Assembly: GCA_963580455.1 (NCBI GenBank)
Contig: OY756970.1
Span: 18,476,001 to 18,540,000, forward strand
Length of the DNA: 64,000 bases
Source of the DNA: Euonymus europaeus
Taxonomy: Eukaryota; Streptophyta; Magnoliopsida; Celastrales; Celastraceae
Reading direction: 5' to 3'
The notes under the pieces are model-generated. The model searched no databases. It was not told the origin of the DNA and was given only the letters and a program-made list of their open reading frames with translations. Made by a program: the position numbers and the translations under genes. Of the stretch, positions 39,401 to 51,893 are shown in pieces. Every line of letters begins with the position of its first letter. Within the stretch, counting starts at the first letter, position 1.

Positions 39401-42400
39401 AAATTGCTTCATCAAAGGTTCAAAATCAAAGCCAAAATTTAATCGATCATTAATTCCCATATTCATTCAGTAAAGATTTCATTGATTTTACAAGCTATCT
39501 TTCTTATGAAACTTGTATGCAGATACGCGTCACACGAGGGCATTCAATTTAAAATTTTATAAAAGTATATCCAACTTAAGCTGACTCATATCGCAATGAA
39601 TAGCCAACATACTTCATAAGATTCCAAAAAAGAACAAAACGTTCCCCAAAAGGACATAAAAAAGAAGACCAAATAAAACCTTAAAGCTAGAACCTAAAGA
39701 AATTCTGAAAAGGAACCACTGAAATCTAAACTTTGAGGAATGCTGAAAGTAATGTAAACGGCTAAGTGTAAGCAAGGAATAGAGAGAAATGAAGCATGAC
39801 TGAAACATTCCCAGATCAGAACAGCTAGAAAGTATAGTAAAGGAGTGTTGCAATTCTTATTTTCGTTTCTTTTCCCCATTTTTCGCAACTATGAACTAAG
39901 TGGAAATATTTTTATTATTTCCAGGAATTGAGCGTATAACTGGAACCTAACTAAAACGATAGACTACTAGGAAATACCAAGTTGAAGAGGTCCTCAGCAC
40001 GTCCTGCCATGGCTTTTCCCCGAACAATTACACGGCTACATGGATCCTCCCTGCCTCGTACAGATGATGTTAGGGGATAAACTGAAATCCCACCAGTTTT
40101 CCTCCCAATCAACTGATTAAGTTGCACAAAACTCAGATCTTTTGTACCCATCTCCAGCAATGATTGACTGTCATGAAGAGTATTACAGTGTCAAAGACAG
40201 GAGAAATAATCATCAATGTAACTAAGATTACAAAACATAGAACCATTGCAACTAGCCATCAAGCACAGTATGTTTCAGGATTCAACTGAAGGTTTTCTTT
40301 ATTCTTTTGTGAATAAGAAATAATCATCAATGTGAATAAGATTGCATAACATAGAACTACTACAATTCATCTCATGCTAAGAGGACCTGCATAGGAATGG
40401 AAGGATCAAATATTTTGAACAGGCATAGCTACATGTGCTAATACAATGGACGCGAGTTACTTAAAGCACCGACATTCAGAAACATTAGGACTGATCAGTT
40501 GACATGAGTCATGACTATCTTCATTTTAACCTAGTGAACATTTTGATGTACTCAGTGGATACTTGGCTAGAAAATAATCATTAGCAACAAGTTAAAATCT
40601 CACCAGAAAAGAGGTATCAAAGAAACTAGTTCTTGCTTCAGGGGGCTCATATTGAAGACTATTTCAGTGTAAAGGACGTCATTTGTAAATAGGTCATGCC
40701 GCAAAACTTTTACACCATTTATTTCCCCAACCTGAAGATATAGCAATATCAGTACGGTGTTCAACCAAACTGGCAATAAGGACACTCAAACCACTAATGA
40801 TGACCTCTGTGGGAACATGTATAGGTTCCTTTGGAATGTCTTGAAGAGAAAGACTAGGAACAGCTCTCAAAGCTTCTGGTGGGTCAGGAGTTTCCTGCTT
40901 CAATCTTAGCTCCTGGGTGGCACGTGCAAGCTCGGCAAGATCTTCTTCTGTCATGCTTGCTTTAACATTCTCCAAAACTTCTTTCTCAGCAGCTTCATCA
41001 TGAGAAGCTTTCTCTGGATCAGGCTGGCATAGAAATAACATCACCACATTATATAGTAGTAAAATTTTAACTATAGTAAATTAATAGTGTATAATGATTA
41101 CCTGCATCTCTACAGTAACACGGTGTGGATTGTTCAAGATGAATCTCTCAATTAGTGGAGAAAAAACCTCTTTAGAGCCTTCCTTAGCTATTCTGGTCTT
41201 TAGGTCCATCAAAGGTTTCTCATACTTTAATGGCTCAAAGGGGTTCATATCATATATCCACTTTCCCTGTATAAAAGAGAAAGGAAAGCAGGGGGAAGGA
41301 CAAAGAAGCAAGGAGCCATTAAAGTAAAAGCTAATGTGAAAAAACAGTTCCGTGTTCAAAGAAAGATTAGGAGAAAGGTATGTATACCATTGATCGAAGC
41401 ATCAGTGACAAGCCACGAGGAAATGACCCAGTGTTGTTTTCCCTTAAAGAAAACTCAATTGTATTCATGGATGCCTCCACAGCATCTGTATCAAATCCTT
41501 CCTCTGCCAACTTTTTGAGTGTACTCACAACTAGCTCTTCAACTTTCTGAATGTCATCTTCAGAAACACCTTTCAGCCCAATACTGAATTGAGGCTGAAG
41601 AAGCTCATCCTCAACCCCACCACCAACAATGGCATCTCCAAGACCACTTTCAAGCAAGATTTTCCTCAAGGGAGAAGCAGGAGTTCCCAACATAAGATGG
41701 TCCAGAAATCCAAGCGCAAGCTCAGTTTCCAAATCCAAGGGCTTATCAGAAAGCAACCAGTTAAGACACACCATGTGCTTCCTTTTCAACTCACCACCTT
41801 CACCGACCGGATATTTCTCTACAATTCTGACTGGCTTCGAGAAAAGCTTCTGTGGTTCAACCCTCGACTCATTGGGCGCTGGACTTGCACCAAACATATC
41901 TAGATATTCTGGATAGGAAGGAAAGAGCAAAAGTAAATGAGTAAGCTAAATAATATAGTTTTTCAAAGCCCACCAAAGCCATACTGATGCTGAAAACAAA
42001 GAGATCAATAACAACATTAACTGTCAAAAGAACTTAAAGTCAAGGTTAGATTTACACAAGTATTGTCTATTGAGCACAGTGCACCACATTTTTGAAGATT
42101 GGCCAGTGTTAAAATTATTTCATGGTGCTTCTTGAGCAAAGGAGGCCTTACATTTCCAAATCTGCTTCCATGGGAAATCAGCTCTGCTAGAGGATTGAAC
42201 AAGTGTCAAGTAAAAGAATATAACTTAGAAGTTTCTGCCTCTCAATTTCAATTGGTCTACTACTTAAGGAATTAGATGTACTTTATTGACATTCGAGCAT
42301 GAGGCCCAGTGGTAGCATGCACGGTAGCACGGGTGCAACCTAGAAGTCAAGGTTCAATTCCTAAAAACAGTCTACCCACATATTATGTGGGGATAAGGTC

Positions 42401-45221
42401 TGCGTACATCTTACTTGTCCCCAAACTGCGCTACTGCGGGAGCATTGTGCACAAGAGTTGTTTACCTTTTATAAAAAGAAGGATTTAAAGAGATTTGCTT
42501 CCCAGAAAAATCTTGTTCGATCATGCAATCAATCAATAGAAACCATGCCAAGAATCCTAGGAGTGTCGCCTAGATATCTTTCTCACTCTTTTTAACAGTT
42601 CCAGGCTTCCAGCTTGATTCTCTATTTCAAGTGATATTGTTAGTTTTCAAATGCAGCAATAGCATAATTTTTCAATATCCCAACAGTTTACAGTCCAAGA
42701 GCTACAATTCCCAGCCAAAGAAAAGCGCAAAGATCTACAATGCATCACTTTATTTCTTTTTAACTGAAAAAGTAGACAATTAAATTTCTCACTTCATTCC
42801 ATCACAAATACATGCCAAATCTTTACCCCAGTAGAATTCCCGAATTCCTAATCCCAGCCTGCTTCCGTTCTCCTATGTCAAGAACCTTTTTTACCATTCA
42901 GCTCAAATTTCTAAGACAAAAGCTAGTTGTAGAAATATCACAAATGCACTATAAATATCCAATGTGCTTCTTATCAACAATGATTCTCTGAAAAACTGTT
43001 ACAAATAATGGTCTTGATAAAAACTAATCATAAAAATGGACAAGTTCCCTGACAGGATTGTTAACAGCGCTTCCACCTATGAACTAAAGTTCAATTAGTG
43101 ATTATTATGGATGAAACAAGCTATTGGGATCACTGTAAATACTTGAAAAGGTATAACAAATTGGAAATTACAGGCATGCATGCCTAATAAAAAAAAGGAG
43201 GCATTTCTCACCGCTCAGGATGCGTAGGCGCTCACTTGGATCATCATCACCATAAAACCATATTCTTGCATTGCTGGGGTGGTAATATTTGCGGTGAAAC
43301 TCCTGCCGTTTATATTCAGAATACAAGAGAATAATATGTAGTCAATGCCTTGGTCATCATAACATGATAACGAACATGATATTTAATTATTTATTTCACA
43401 AAAATTAGCAGTACTGTCACATCAGTAACATGAGCATGTCATATTAACGTATACAAATGTGCACTCACAGAGTCAGGTAGCTGCATCAACGTATTTATGT
43501 GCACTGGAGCGAGCAAATTATTATTTTTGTTGGAGTGACCACACTAATAGGAATGTCTAAATGTAGTAGGCTGTGCAAAGAATATTTAAACACATTTTTG
43601 GTTCAGGTTGAGCGGAACCTATATTTAAGATGAAAATTTACACTACTACGTAAAATTAAAACGAAAAAAAAATCTCAAAGAATATTTTAGCATTTAGATG
43701 AACACAAACCATTCATGCTCGTTGATATGTATCTAAAACTAGCTAGAGTTAAATGTTCCTGGTCCACTACAATCAGTTATAACTTATAAGACAATGTTGA
43801 TGAACCAGAATCCTGTGCCAGATCAATTATTATATGATCTTCCTATAACGAGAGTCCAATGTTTTACCACTAAACTAGACCAAGTATATCAGATCAATGC
43901 AAACAACTAACCTTAAATTCCTCAAATGTCAGTTTGGGAATGACGTTTGGATCACCTCCACTATCAACACCATGAGTATTATCCGGAAAGAGAGCCTGAG
44001 AATCAGTTAAGTAGAAAGAACAGTTACTGAAAAAAAATAAAAAATAGCATTTGAGTCATTTTGGTTAACGTAACAGTTTTAGATAAATAAATATGGTTGA
44101 AAACTATTTCCCCTGAAAAATTTATAAAAAACTGGAGGATTCAGGATTCAAATACATGAAAGTTGAAACACTTCAATATGAAAATATTTGGCATAAAAAA
44201 TTATTGCTACAGCACGTCACTAACTTAGGAGTGAGAACTGAAGTAAAGTTGTAACCTAAATACTGTCCTAAAACAATTAAAAACTTACTACCATTCAAAA
44301 CCAAGATGAAAGAAGTTACAAAAATGCAAAACTTGCCTGTTGAGCAGTCCGGCCCAATATATTATCAGGCTGGGAATAGACACCTTTCATCTCATTGAAA
44401 ACAACACCTAAATTTTAAAACAAAAAACCAGTGAGGATAAAAACTATAACAAAGTTACATGGTTAGCTGTCAGTCAGTTATGTAATTGATAAACATGAAA
44501 CCATACTCAGGGCAAAATAATATTTTTCACAACATAAAGGAAGAGAAGTCAGTGAATGATAGTATACAATAAAATTGAACCTTTATAACATATTTCTTCC
44601 GATGGATTGTCGAGCTCATAATGCCAACCCTCCTGTTGAAAAATCTGGAAGTCATCCACGCATTTGGGGAAAAATACAGCATCCAAGTACACATCCACCA
44701 AATTATAAAAATCCTGGAAAAATGACGAAAAATATATCAAAATCAGAAAATCCTAAGTGGATTCCAAAACAGACATGCCATAGCATGTTTTTCTACCTCA
44801 TTTTTACCTTTGTATTTGTGGAAGCAACTGGATAGCAAGTCCTATCCGGATATGTGAAAGCATTTAGAAATGTATGCAAACTCCCTTTCAACAATTCAAC
44901 AAATGGTTCTTTCAAAGGATACTTTCTTGATCCACATAATACACTGTGCTCCAATATGTGAGGGATTCCAGTGGAATCTTTTCTGCATGAGTTATCACAT
45001 TGAATGAGATGATAAGAACTAAAATAAAAACCAAGTAATGAAAGAAATTTAAGTAAAACTCATGAAGCACTAATATGAGCACGAGTACAGTATAACACAG
45101 AAACAGGGATACTGGAGTTTTTGAAATTTTTAGGATACAGGTACGGTAGATACAGAAACAGGGATATGGAAATTCATGAAAATTTTAGGATATGGGGACG
45201 GTGATTAAATAATACATACAT

Positions 45222-45253
<32 letters not shown>

Positions 45254-48200
45254 CATTTCAAGCATAGAAAACAAACACAAGTTTCATGAATAAAAGTTGC
45301 CAAAAGATAATCCCAAATCAACAAATATATTTACTTTTTTATAAATTTAAATATCACTATAAATCAATTACCAAAAAATTCAACCCAATATTAAAAAAAA
45401 CTCACTCTACTTTCATATCTATATAAATCCACCCCAATCTTCATGTTTATCTCACTCTGAATTTTTCAAAAATCAAATCAATGGCTTCAAAGGTGGTTCA
45501 TAACGGCTAGTTCACTTGTTCTGATCGTCAACTTTGTGTCCATGGTTTCTGGCATCTCACTGCCAGAGGCACCTGGATTTCTTAAGCCTCCTGAGTCCTG
45601 GCATGCCAGCTAATGTTGTTATCACAGTCACCAGACTCAGCAGTCATGTGGCATTAATCAGCAAGCTAGGGGATGACGAGTTTGGTCACATGCTCACCGG
45701 GATCCTCGGTGAGATTGGTGTGAGGAATAAAGGGAACCTTAACCATGGCGTAGCGAGATGTAAGTACTGGGTACATATTTGGCCATACCCAAGCAGTATT
45801 CTGTACCCGATACGGATATGGCGGCCTTCAAGGTGCACCAGTGGTTCATTGAGTAAAACCAAGGAACAATTAGTACATTTTATCATAACTCGATTCTGAT
45901 GAGCCAACACTGGCAATTCATTTTACTTATTTAACATTTATGATGAAGAATAACGATAATTACTGCATTGCTGAATTCCAACTGACTTGTAAATCAGTTA
46001 ATCACTTCATATCATAAAACAACCTTGATGGTAATTCATATTTCAGAGTGCTATACATGGAAACATGCAAATCTACTCAAGCCACAGTATGCTGTATGCT
46101 ATATAACATCTTATCTATAAGTCCACATCACCATCCTGTCCATGAAGAACACAAAATTTTCAGAGCATCTCCCAGAGCTCTGACATGATAACATCACCAA
46201 GATACGTGGTAAGCATACTAAATGATGCATTTCTTACCGCATAAGCATTTTGTCCCTATACTATAAAATGAATGCATTCTCATCATCTAACTCAAAAGTT
46301 CAACGTTTGGTGGAACATATATTGTTCTTGTAGTCCAAATGTGGATTGGGGTTCATGTTTCCTATTCTTTTTGCTGGTTAGTGCAAGCCTGTGATAAACT
46401 TAGCGTGTTCCACACATACAACTATAAAATGTTATACTATGAAAATTATGAAATAATATCTAAAGATAGAAAAGGTGCTCATCTATCATGTGCTTTAAGA
46501 TTTGTAACCCAATATTTTCTCCAATCATTTTCTAGGGAAATCGTTGTGATTTCTATAATCCATCGTTTATTTTTTCTTGTCATTTTCTAATATGCATAGC
46601 AATTCATTCGATAAACCGCATTAAATTCTCTCAAAACTCAACTCGTGCAACTGCACAACATCATCGCTTCAACGATTTGGATTCAATAAGAAATAAAGGC
46701 TGATTGAAGCAAAGCAACTTATTCATGACGATCATTGGTTATGGTTGCCGCATCATGATGACACTTATCATTGACTCGTCTTAAGACCATTCCTTTTCCA
46801 CAATGAGAATCACTCCAGTTCAAGAAGTCTTAATGCCATTAGTTGGAAAGGGAGGTCGTATCCATACTCTCTCCCTTGGATGTTTGAAAGAAAGCTTGGA
46901 TACTTTGGCATTTTTCACTATCTAAATCATTAGTGTACCAGAAATTACTATTCCAAATTGAACAGTTTTAAGCATTTTAGCTACTGGTTGGGCAACAGCT
47001 CCTACAAATTTTAAAAGAAAAGAACATCAAAAAATCTTCTACAAGGTCTCTATCAAAATTGTAGGCTACGCTGAAACAATTTAAATAGAAAGCATTATGA
47101 AGCCGCCAATATAACTTACAAGCCAAACTAGTTAACAAATTCACCAATATGAAGAATGCAAAGAAAATAAATGAAAAACAGAGCCTGGCACCTTCACAAA
47201 TTAAACAAAGGCATCCGGAAATTGAGATTCCACTGGTGTATACTCAATTCCCACAATTGATAGAAAGTTAGAAACCATATTCTCACCCTCTAATATAACA
47301 AGGCAGCCAACATAACAAATTCTGTTTGAAACTTTAGGTGATCTACTAGTGCATTTACTATCCAGATTACGTTCAATTGAATTCAGCAATCATGATTCAT
47401 TTCATTGACATCATTAACACAGCAAAACGCAGTGAAGTATACCATACTTACGGAGGAGTTCGAAAAACAATGCCGAAAACTTTATTCTCATCTTCATTCA
47501 ATACTGACATGACCTCGCAACCAGTTTTTTTATGTCGGAAAAGTATTGCCTTTGATTTACATTCTTCTATAAACTCTTCTGAGACTTTCTCAAATCCAAG
47601 CTTCTCAACAACCTCGTCTGGGACACCAATAGCATCTGTATGCATGTGTAAAAGAAAAACTTCAATCCATTAACACTACCCTGAACAAACCACTTCTAAA
47701 AGCATTACGAATTTCTACCAACTTGAATATCCAAAAGATATAAAGCAACAAGACAGAAAATTCTTAAAATCAAGAAATAGCTCAACATCAAAACCATAAT
47801 ATTTTCATGTTTATTGAAGTTTTTTTTTTCCCCTCTTTTGCTCAGAGTTTTCTAAACAAATTGACCTTTACCTAGATTAAAAAAATAAAATTACGATAGC
47901 TCATTGATATCTAGAATAATAACAAGGAAACCAAACAAAAACAATACAGATAGTAAAAACCACTAGTTCATAAACAATTCACTGAAAATTAAGAACTCAG
48001 TGAAAAATTCGAAGGAAAAAAACACAGTTTATAATTGAAAAAAAAAACTAAAAAAATATGTGGCGCACCTGAAGAGAATTGAGTGGGAGGAGAGGCTATG
48101 GCTTGAGTCGAGAGAGAAAAATGCTTTTGGAAGCGAACAGAAGAAGAAGAAAGAGCTGGAACCAATCTGCTGTAGCGGCGGAGCAGGGAGTGTCTGGTTA

Positions 48201-48381
48201 GACCGGGAATCGGACGGTGGAGACTGCATAGAGTAACAGTGGTGGATAAGGAAGAAGAAGAAGAAGAAGAGCGAGAGAAAACAGACGAACGAGGATGCTT
48301 GCCGCGACATGACCTGAAAAGGAATCGGTTGCAAGGTAGAGAAGAGCATGATAGAGAGCGAACAAGAGCTGCTCTCTCCAT
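36451..48381 (-). CDS. PREP1: Presequence protease PREP1 (M16C), mitochondria/plastid
   Basis: Zn metallopeptidase that degrades cleaved targeting peptides in mitochondria and plastids. Nineteen exons: 48069-48381, 47452-47635, 44808-44982, 44581-44713, 44337-44407, 43912-43995, 43212-43302, 41388-41908, 41102-41266, 40805-41023, 40604-40731, 39978-40167, 39048-39131, 38864-38961, 38378-38642, 38126-38288, 37873-38053, 36951-37022, 36451-36592. They join in phase to 1092 residues, near the Arabidopsis length. The first ~85 residues are Ser/Arg-rich, a typical transit peptide. The inverted zinc motif HILEH is at 174-178 and the distal acidic region [13 protein letters not shown] follows. The C-terminal half-domain has [11 protein letters not shown] and [16 protein letters not shown], and the end is FFQVKKAL. 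Intron 5 starts with GC. Confidence 0.97.
42297..42467 (+). mobile_element. Au-type SINE in PREP1 intron 7 (antisense to gene)
   Basis: The best-preserved copy: head CCCAGTGGTAGCATGC, B box GGTTCAATTCC, body CCACATATTATGTGGGGATA with AGGTCTGCGTACATC, and tail GCGGGAGCATTGTGCAC...TTGTTTACC. This is the block order of the widespread angiosperm Au SINE family, as I recall it. Confidence 0.85.
45097..45204. repeat. Imperfect ~54-bp tandem duplication
   Basis: ACAGAAACAGGGATA occurs at about 45097 and 45152. Each copy is followed by a GAAATTTTTAGGATA- or GAAAATTTTAGGATA-like block and G-ACGGT. Confidence 0.7.
45214..45253. repeat. CATA/TA/GATA microsatellite
   Basis: Short CATA, TA and GATA runs follow each other in PREP1 intron 2. 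Confidence 0.8.
45481..45772 (+). pseudogene. Fructokinase (pfkB) pseudogene fragment in PREP1 intron 2
   Basis: ATGGCTTCA opens a segment encoding [16 protein letters not shown] and, after a frameshift, [39 protein letters not shown]. This is the N-terminal order of plant fructokinase, but the FGEMLIDFVPT block is missing, an in-frame TAG follows nine codons, and a frameshift sits at 'ESWHAS'. The similarity stops near 45772. A TATA-like TCTATATAAAT lies at about 45416-45426, so the copy may include promoter DNA. It cannot make a functional kinase. Confidence 0.85.
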
Positions 48382-48949
48382 CGTTGAATTAAAGATAAAG
48401 CTAAGGAATTCACTTGTGGGATACAGAGAAAGAGGTGGCGGAGAGGGAAAATATCAGGGTTTGAAATTGATGGATTAAGAAGCAACGACATGGCTTTTTC
48501 CTTGCCCAGGAAAAATATTGTACAAGGAAAAAAAAAATATTATGCTCATTAATTCATTTCTGAAAAAAAAAAAAAAAAAAAAACTTCAAACTATTTTTCT
48601 TTTTGTGGGCCAGGAGCTAACCGAGCCCAGCCTGCTTTTACACGGCCCAACTCTATTTAATGCCAAGTGATTCACGTGGTCTTCACACTTCATGGCACAA
48701 GCATCCAAAAGAAAAGTCAAGTCTGTTCCCTCGTAAATCACACTCTCTCTTTTTAAAAAGCTAGCACTTCTGTCTCTGCCTCTCTGGCCCCCTCGAATCA
48801 ACTCCCAACTTTTAAGTCATATTGGCATGCAAGTTCCAGGAAAATTCCACATATACATATTGCGTTCCAGGAAAATTCCCCATATACATATTGATATATA
48901 TAATGTCTTTAAATCACTGTGATCAAGAATTGTAATTGATAATCCAACA
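48382..48949. other. Divergent intergenic region PREP1 / CXE
   Basis: 568 bp between two oppositely oriented start codons. Includes an A21 run near 48563-48583 and a 31-bp-period tandem repeat close to the esterase start. Confidence 0.7.
48833..48893 (+). repeat. Two 30-bp direct repeats in the CXE promoter
   Basis: GTTCCAGGAAAATTCC followed by CATATACATATTG occurs at 48833-48862 and 48864-48893 (one mismatch). A TATATATAATG TATA-like stretch follows at once, about 50 bp before the ATG. Confidence 0.88.
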
Positions 48950-49876
48950 ATGGAAGCAAGCGAAACCCAGATAGTATTCCAATTTGGTTCATATTTTCGA
49001 GCATACAAAGATGGGCGTATTGAGAGATTCTTTGGCACGGACAGAGTTCCTGCATCAACAAATACAGGCACTACTGTCTTCACCAAAGATGTCCTGATTG
49101 TGCCGGAAACAGGCGTATCCGCACGTATATTCATCCCAAATTCAGTCACTCCAGACCAAAAGCTGCCTCTCCTGGTCTACTTTCATGGCGGAGGATTACT
49201 CATTGGCTCCCCATTTTGTGCTGTATATCACAACTTCGTTGCTTCACTAGTAGCCCGAGCCAATGTTGTTGCTGTCTCTATTGACTACAGATTAGCCCCT
49301 GAACATCCCGTCCCTATACCATATGAAGACTCATGGGCTGCACTAAAATGGGTTGCTTCACATAATGTTGACGGTCCTGAAGATTGGCTTAAGGGTTATG
49401 CTGATTTTGGTCGAGTTTTCGTCGCTGGGGACAGCGCCGGAGCCAACATTGCACACAATGTGACACTCCAAGCAGGACTAGGAGAAGATCTGTATGGGGT
49501 GAAATTGTTTGGGATTTGCCTGATTCACCCTTATTTTGGGAGAAAAGAAGGTGTAGATGCGGAAAATAAATATTGGGTCTATGTGTGTCCAACGACAAGT
49601 GGGCATGGTGACACAAGAATTAATCCATTTGTGGACTCCAGGTTGCGTAGTCTTGGGTGTGGTAAGGTCTTGATTTGCATTGCTGAGAGAGATAATTTGA
49701 GAGAGAGAGGGTTGTGTTACTATGAGGCATTGAAGGAGAGTGGTTGGGATGGAGAAGGAGAAGTGGAGATTGTGGAGAGTGAAGGGGAAGAGCATGTGTT
49801 CCACTTATTCAAGCCAGATTGTGATAAGGCTGTGGCTTTGTTGAATATGTTGTGTTCTTTCTTGAATCAATATTAA
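48950..49876 (+). CDS. CXE-type carboxylesterase (alpha/beta-hydrolase fold 3)
   Basis: Intronless serine esterase of 308 residues, the usual size for plant CXEs. The oxyanion-hole motif HGGG is at 79-82, the nucleophile Ser162 lies in GDSAG, Asp248 in IAERDNLRERG, and His282 in EEHVFHLFKPD. Conserved DYRLAPEHPVP follows strand 4. No signal peptide, so probably cytosolic. The GID1 gibberellin receptors share the fold, but here the catalytic His is kept, so an enzyme is likely. Natural substrate unknown. It is divergent from PREP1 and more distant in sequence from the two esterases at 53697 and 56323 than they are from each other. ATG context AACAATGG is good. Confidence 0.92.
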   Translation: MEASETQIVFQFGSYFRAYKDGRIERFFGTDRVPASTNTGTTVFTKDVLIVPETGVSARIFIPNSVTPDQKLPLLVYFHGGGLLIGSPFCAVYHNFVASLVARANVVAVSIDYRLAPEHPVPIPYEDSWAALKWVASHNVDGPEDWLKGYADFGRVFVAGDSAGANIAHNVTLQAGLGEDLYGVKLFGICLIHPYFGRKEGVDAENKYWVYVCPTTSGHGDTRINPFVDSRLRSLGCGKVLICIAERDNLRERGLCYYEALKESGWDGEGEVEIVESEGEEHVFHLFKPDCDKAVALLNMLCSFLNQY

Positions 49877-49987
49877 TTACGATGTTTTTGTTTTGATTTA
49901 TCTTTAAAATCCAACTCTGATTGCTATTTGGTATAATTCGAACCTTATTAATACTCCTAAGCATTAGAATCACCATACATGTCGACC

Positions 49988-50007
49988 ATATATATATATA
50001 TATATAT
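49988..50007. repeat. (TA)n microsatellite
   Basis: About ten TA dinucleotides lie in the 175-bp gap between convergent gene ends. Confidence 0.85.
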
Positions 50008-50051
50008 AGACTATAGAGACATCAACAGCTAGGCATTAAGACTCCTAACTC

Positions 50052-51577
50052 CTAAGTCATAAAGGCCAGCAATATTGTCAGCAAAAGAACACTAACGCCA
50101 TAAGCCAAGTGGAGAGTTTCTCCTGAACTCACTATCTGTACAGGAAACAAACAAGTTCCACGCGAGGCATTCTGCTGAACAATCGTAGCCAACCCATTGA
50201 AGTCGCAAGCCTGCACGTCTTGGTCTTGCATTTGGAAGTACATGTTAAAAGCATAAGACACATTGCCCTTAGCATCCAAGTTGTTGCATGTGTATCCCAA
50301 GCTAGTGCAATCCGAATTCGCACATGCATAGTTTACTTGATCCGGAATCTGGTCACTGCTGTTCTTGGCAGCCGAATTAAGCACACACCATTGTGACTGC
50401 AAGTACTGAACATTCTTCGCCCCTATCGGCATCTTGTCATTGCCTTTCCCCGTTAAGTCCATTGGGAATTTCGGTTTACCATCGTACCGGAAAATCCCCC
50501 AATGCCTCTCAAACATTCCCGGTTCAATACTCTTCATGTCCTCATCAAGTAAACCAAAGAGGTAAACATCTAGTTTTCCAGGCCTTAGTGGGGTGCCCTT
50601 GTTACTAATCAATTTCTTCATCAGACCATCGTAGAATTTGTGTGCATACTTCACATTTGCATTCTTGTCACCGTCAGTTGGCCAACCAACTTCTCCAATC
50701 ATGATCTTCATGTTGGGGTAACCATTCTTCTTCAAGGACCAAATTAGTGTGTCATAGTTTGCATCAAACACATTGGTATACTGGAGACCTTTGTCGTTGG
50801 TCGGAGTTCCACCTCCATCAAAGAAAGCAAAATCAACCGGAAAACTGCTACTTTGGAAGAGACTTAGGAAGGGATAAATGTTTACAACAAATGGAGCATT
50901 GTTTTCATCCAGGAATTTGACAATCTGTAGCATTTGTTCTTTGATGTCGGGTCGGAAGTTTCCGTTGGATGGTAGGTTTGAACGGGATTCATAAACGTCG
51001 GCATTGGATGCTACTGTGGCCTTGATTTTGTCTCCCACTCCAGCTGCATTGAGAGCCTTTTGAATGTTCTGTAATGCTGGGAATGTTGTTTTAAGGTTCG
51101 AACCATTGTAACTCGTCAAGAATGGCTCATTTCCAACTGCTACATATCTGCATGTAGAAATGCATAAGCCAATGTCAACAAAGACATGAATTTCTTCATT
51201 GAATAAAACGAAAACTAGAGGGCTGCAGGCAGAGGCAGGCACCTGATATCAACATTGTGGAGATGTTTTGTGACATTTTCTTTGACCCAATCCTTGGCAT
51301 TGTCATAGTCTTTGGCGATATGTTTCAACATGTTGTTAGGGATAGCAACCATGACTTCCATTCCAGTTCCAGCCAGAGAGCTAAGGGTCCAAGAATCCGC
51401 ATCGAAAAGCTTGACCTTGTCGATGTTATTGTCTTTCAACATTTGAACCACTATGTTTGGGGGCAATGGGTGCGATGCCATGGTGCCCCAATTCACACCT
51501 ATGAAACCATGCACCTCCGTGGCAGTGGTCACCAGGACCGCTACACATGCCCATACTAGGAATCCGACTCGAGCCAT
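50052..51577 (-). CDS. Glucan endo-1,3-beta-glucosidase, GH17 + X8, GPI-anchored type
   Basis: Hydrolyses callose-type beta-1,3-glucan at the cell wall and plasmodesmata. Two exons, 51243-51577 and 50052-51147, give 476 residues. A hydrophobic signal peptide (about 1-24) ends before FIGVNWGTMASHP. GH17 catalytic residues: acid/base Glu119 in VGNEPF and nucleophile Glu264 in GEVGWPTDGD. The X8/CBM43 domain spans about 364-447 with its Cys set (QWCVLN, YACANSDC, YTCNNL, ACDF, GTC). The C-terminus is a hydrophobic segment suited to GPI attachment. The blocks match the Arabidopsis At5g58090/At4g31140 group (E13-5/6-like). The intron sits just before the YVAVGNEP motif, as usual. A TATA-like TATAAG lies at 51734-51739. 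Confidence 0.94.
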
Positions 51578-51893
51578 AGGTGTGAGCCGATCCGGCTTAG
51601 GCTAGGACAGAATTGAATAGCTAAAGGGGAAGTTTTGTGGTTAACGGTAATAGAAGTAGAGATTTTGAAGGATAAGTGAAAGAGAATGGATGGTAATACG
51701 AGACTTTAGAGAGAGAGGGAGGGAGAATTTGTACTTATACTGTTTCTATTTGTAACTGCTTAAAGAATTTGGTTTACTTTTCCTGAATTTAATGTGCTAG
51801 AAATAGATACTTAGCCGATTCGAGAATCTATTATTTTGGAACTCAGCGGGCCTTATTGTGATCTGTGACCTATTTGATTAAATTTTTCCGTGT

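Noticed and set aside
42297..42360. Possible tRNA gene
   Set aside because: Has A- and B-box-like motifs but no cloverleaf; it is the head of a SINE.
48029..48349. Minus ORFs in other frames of PREP1 exon 1
   Set aside because: Shadows of the Ser/Arg-rich transit peptide coding region.
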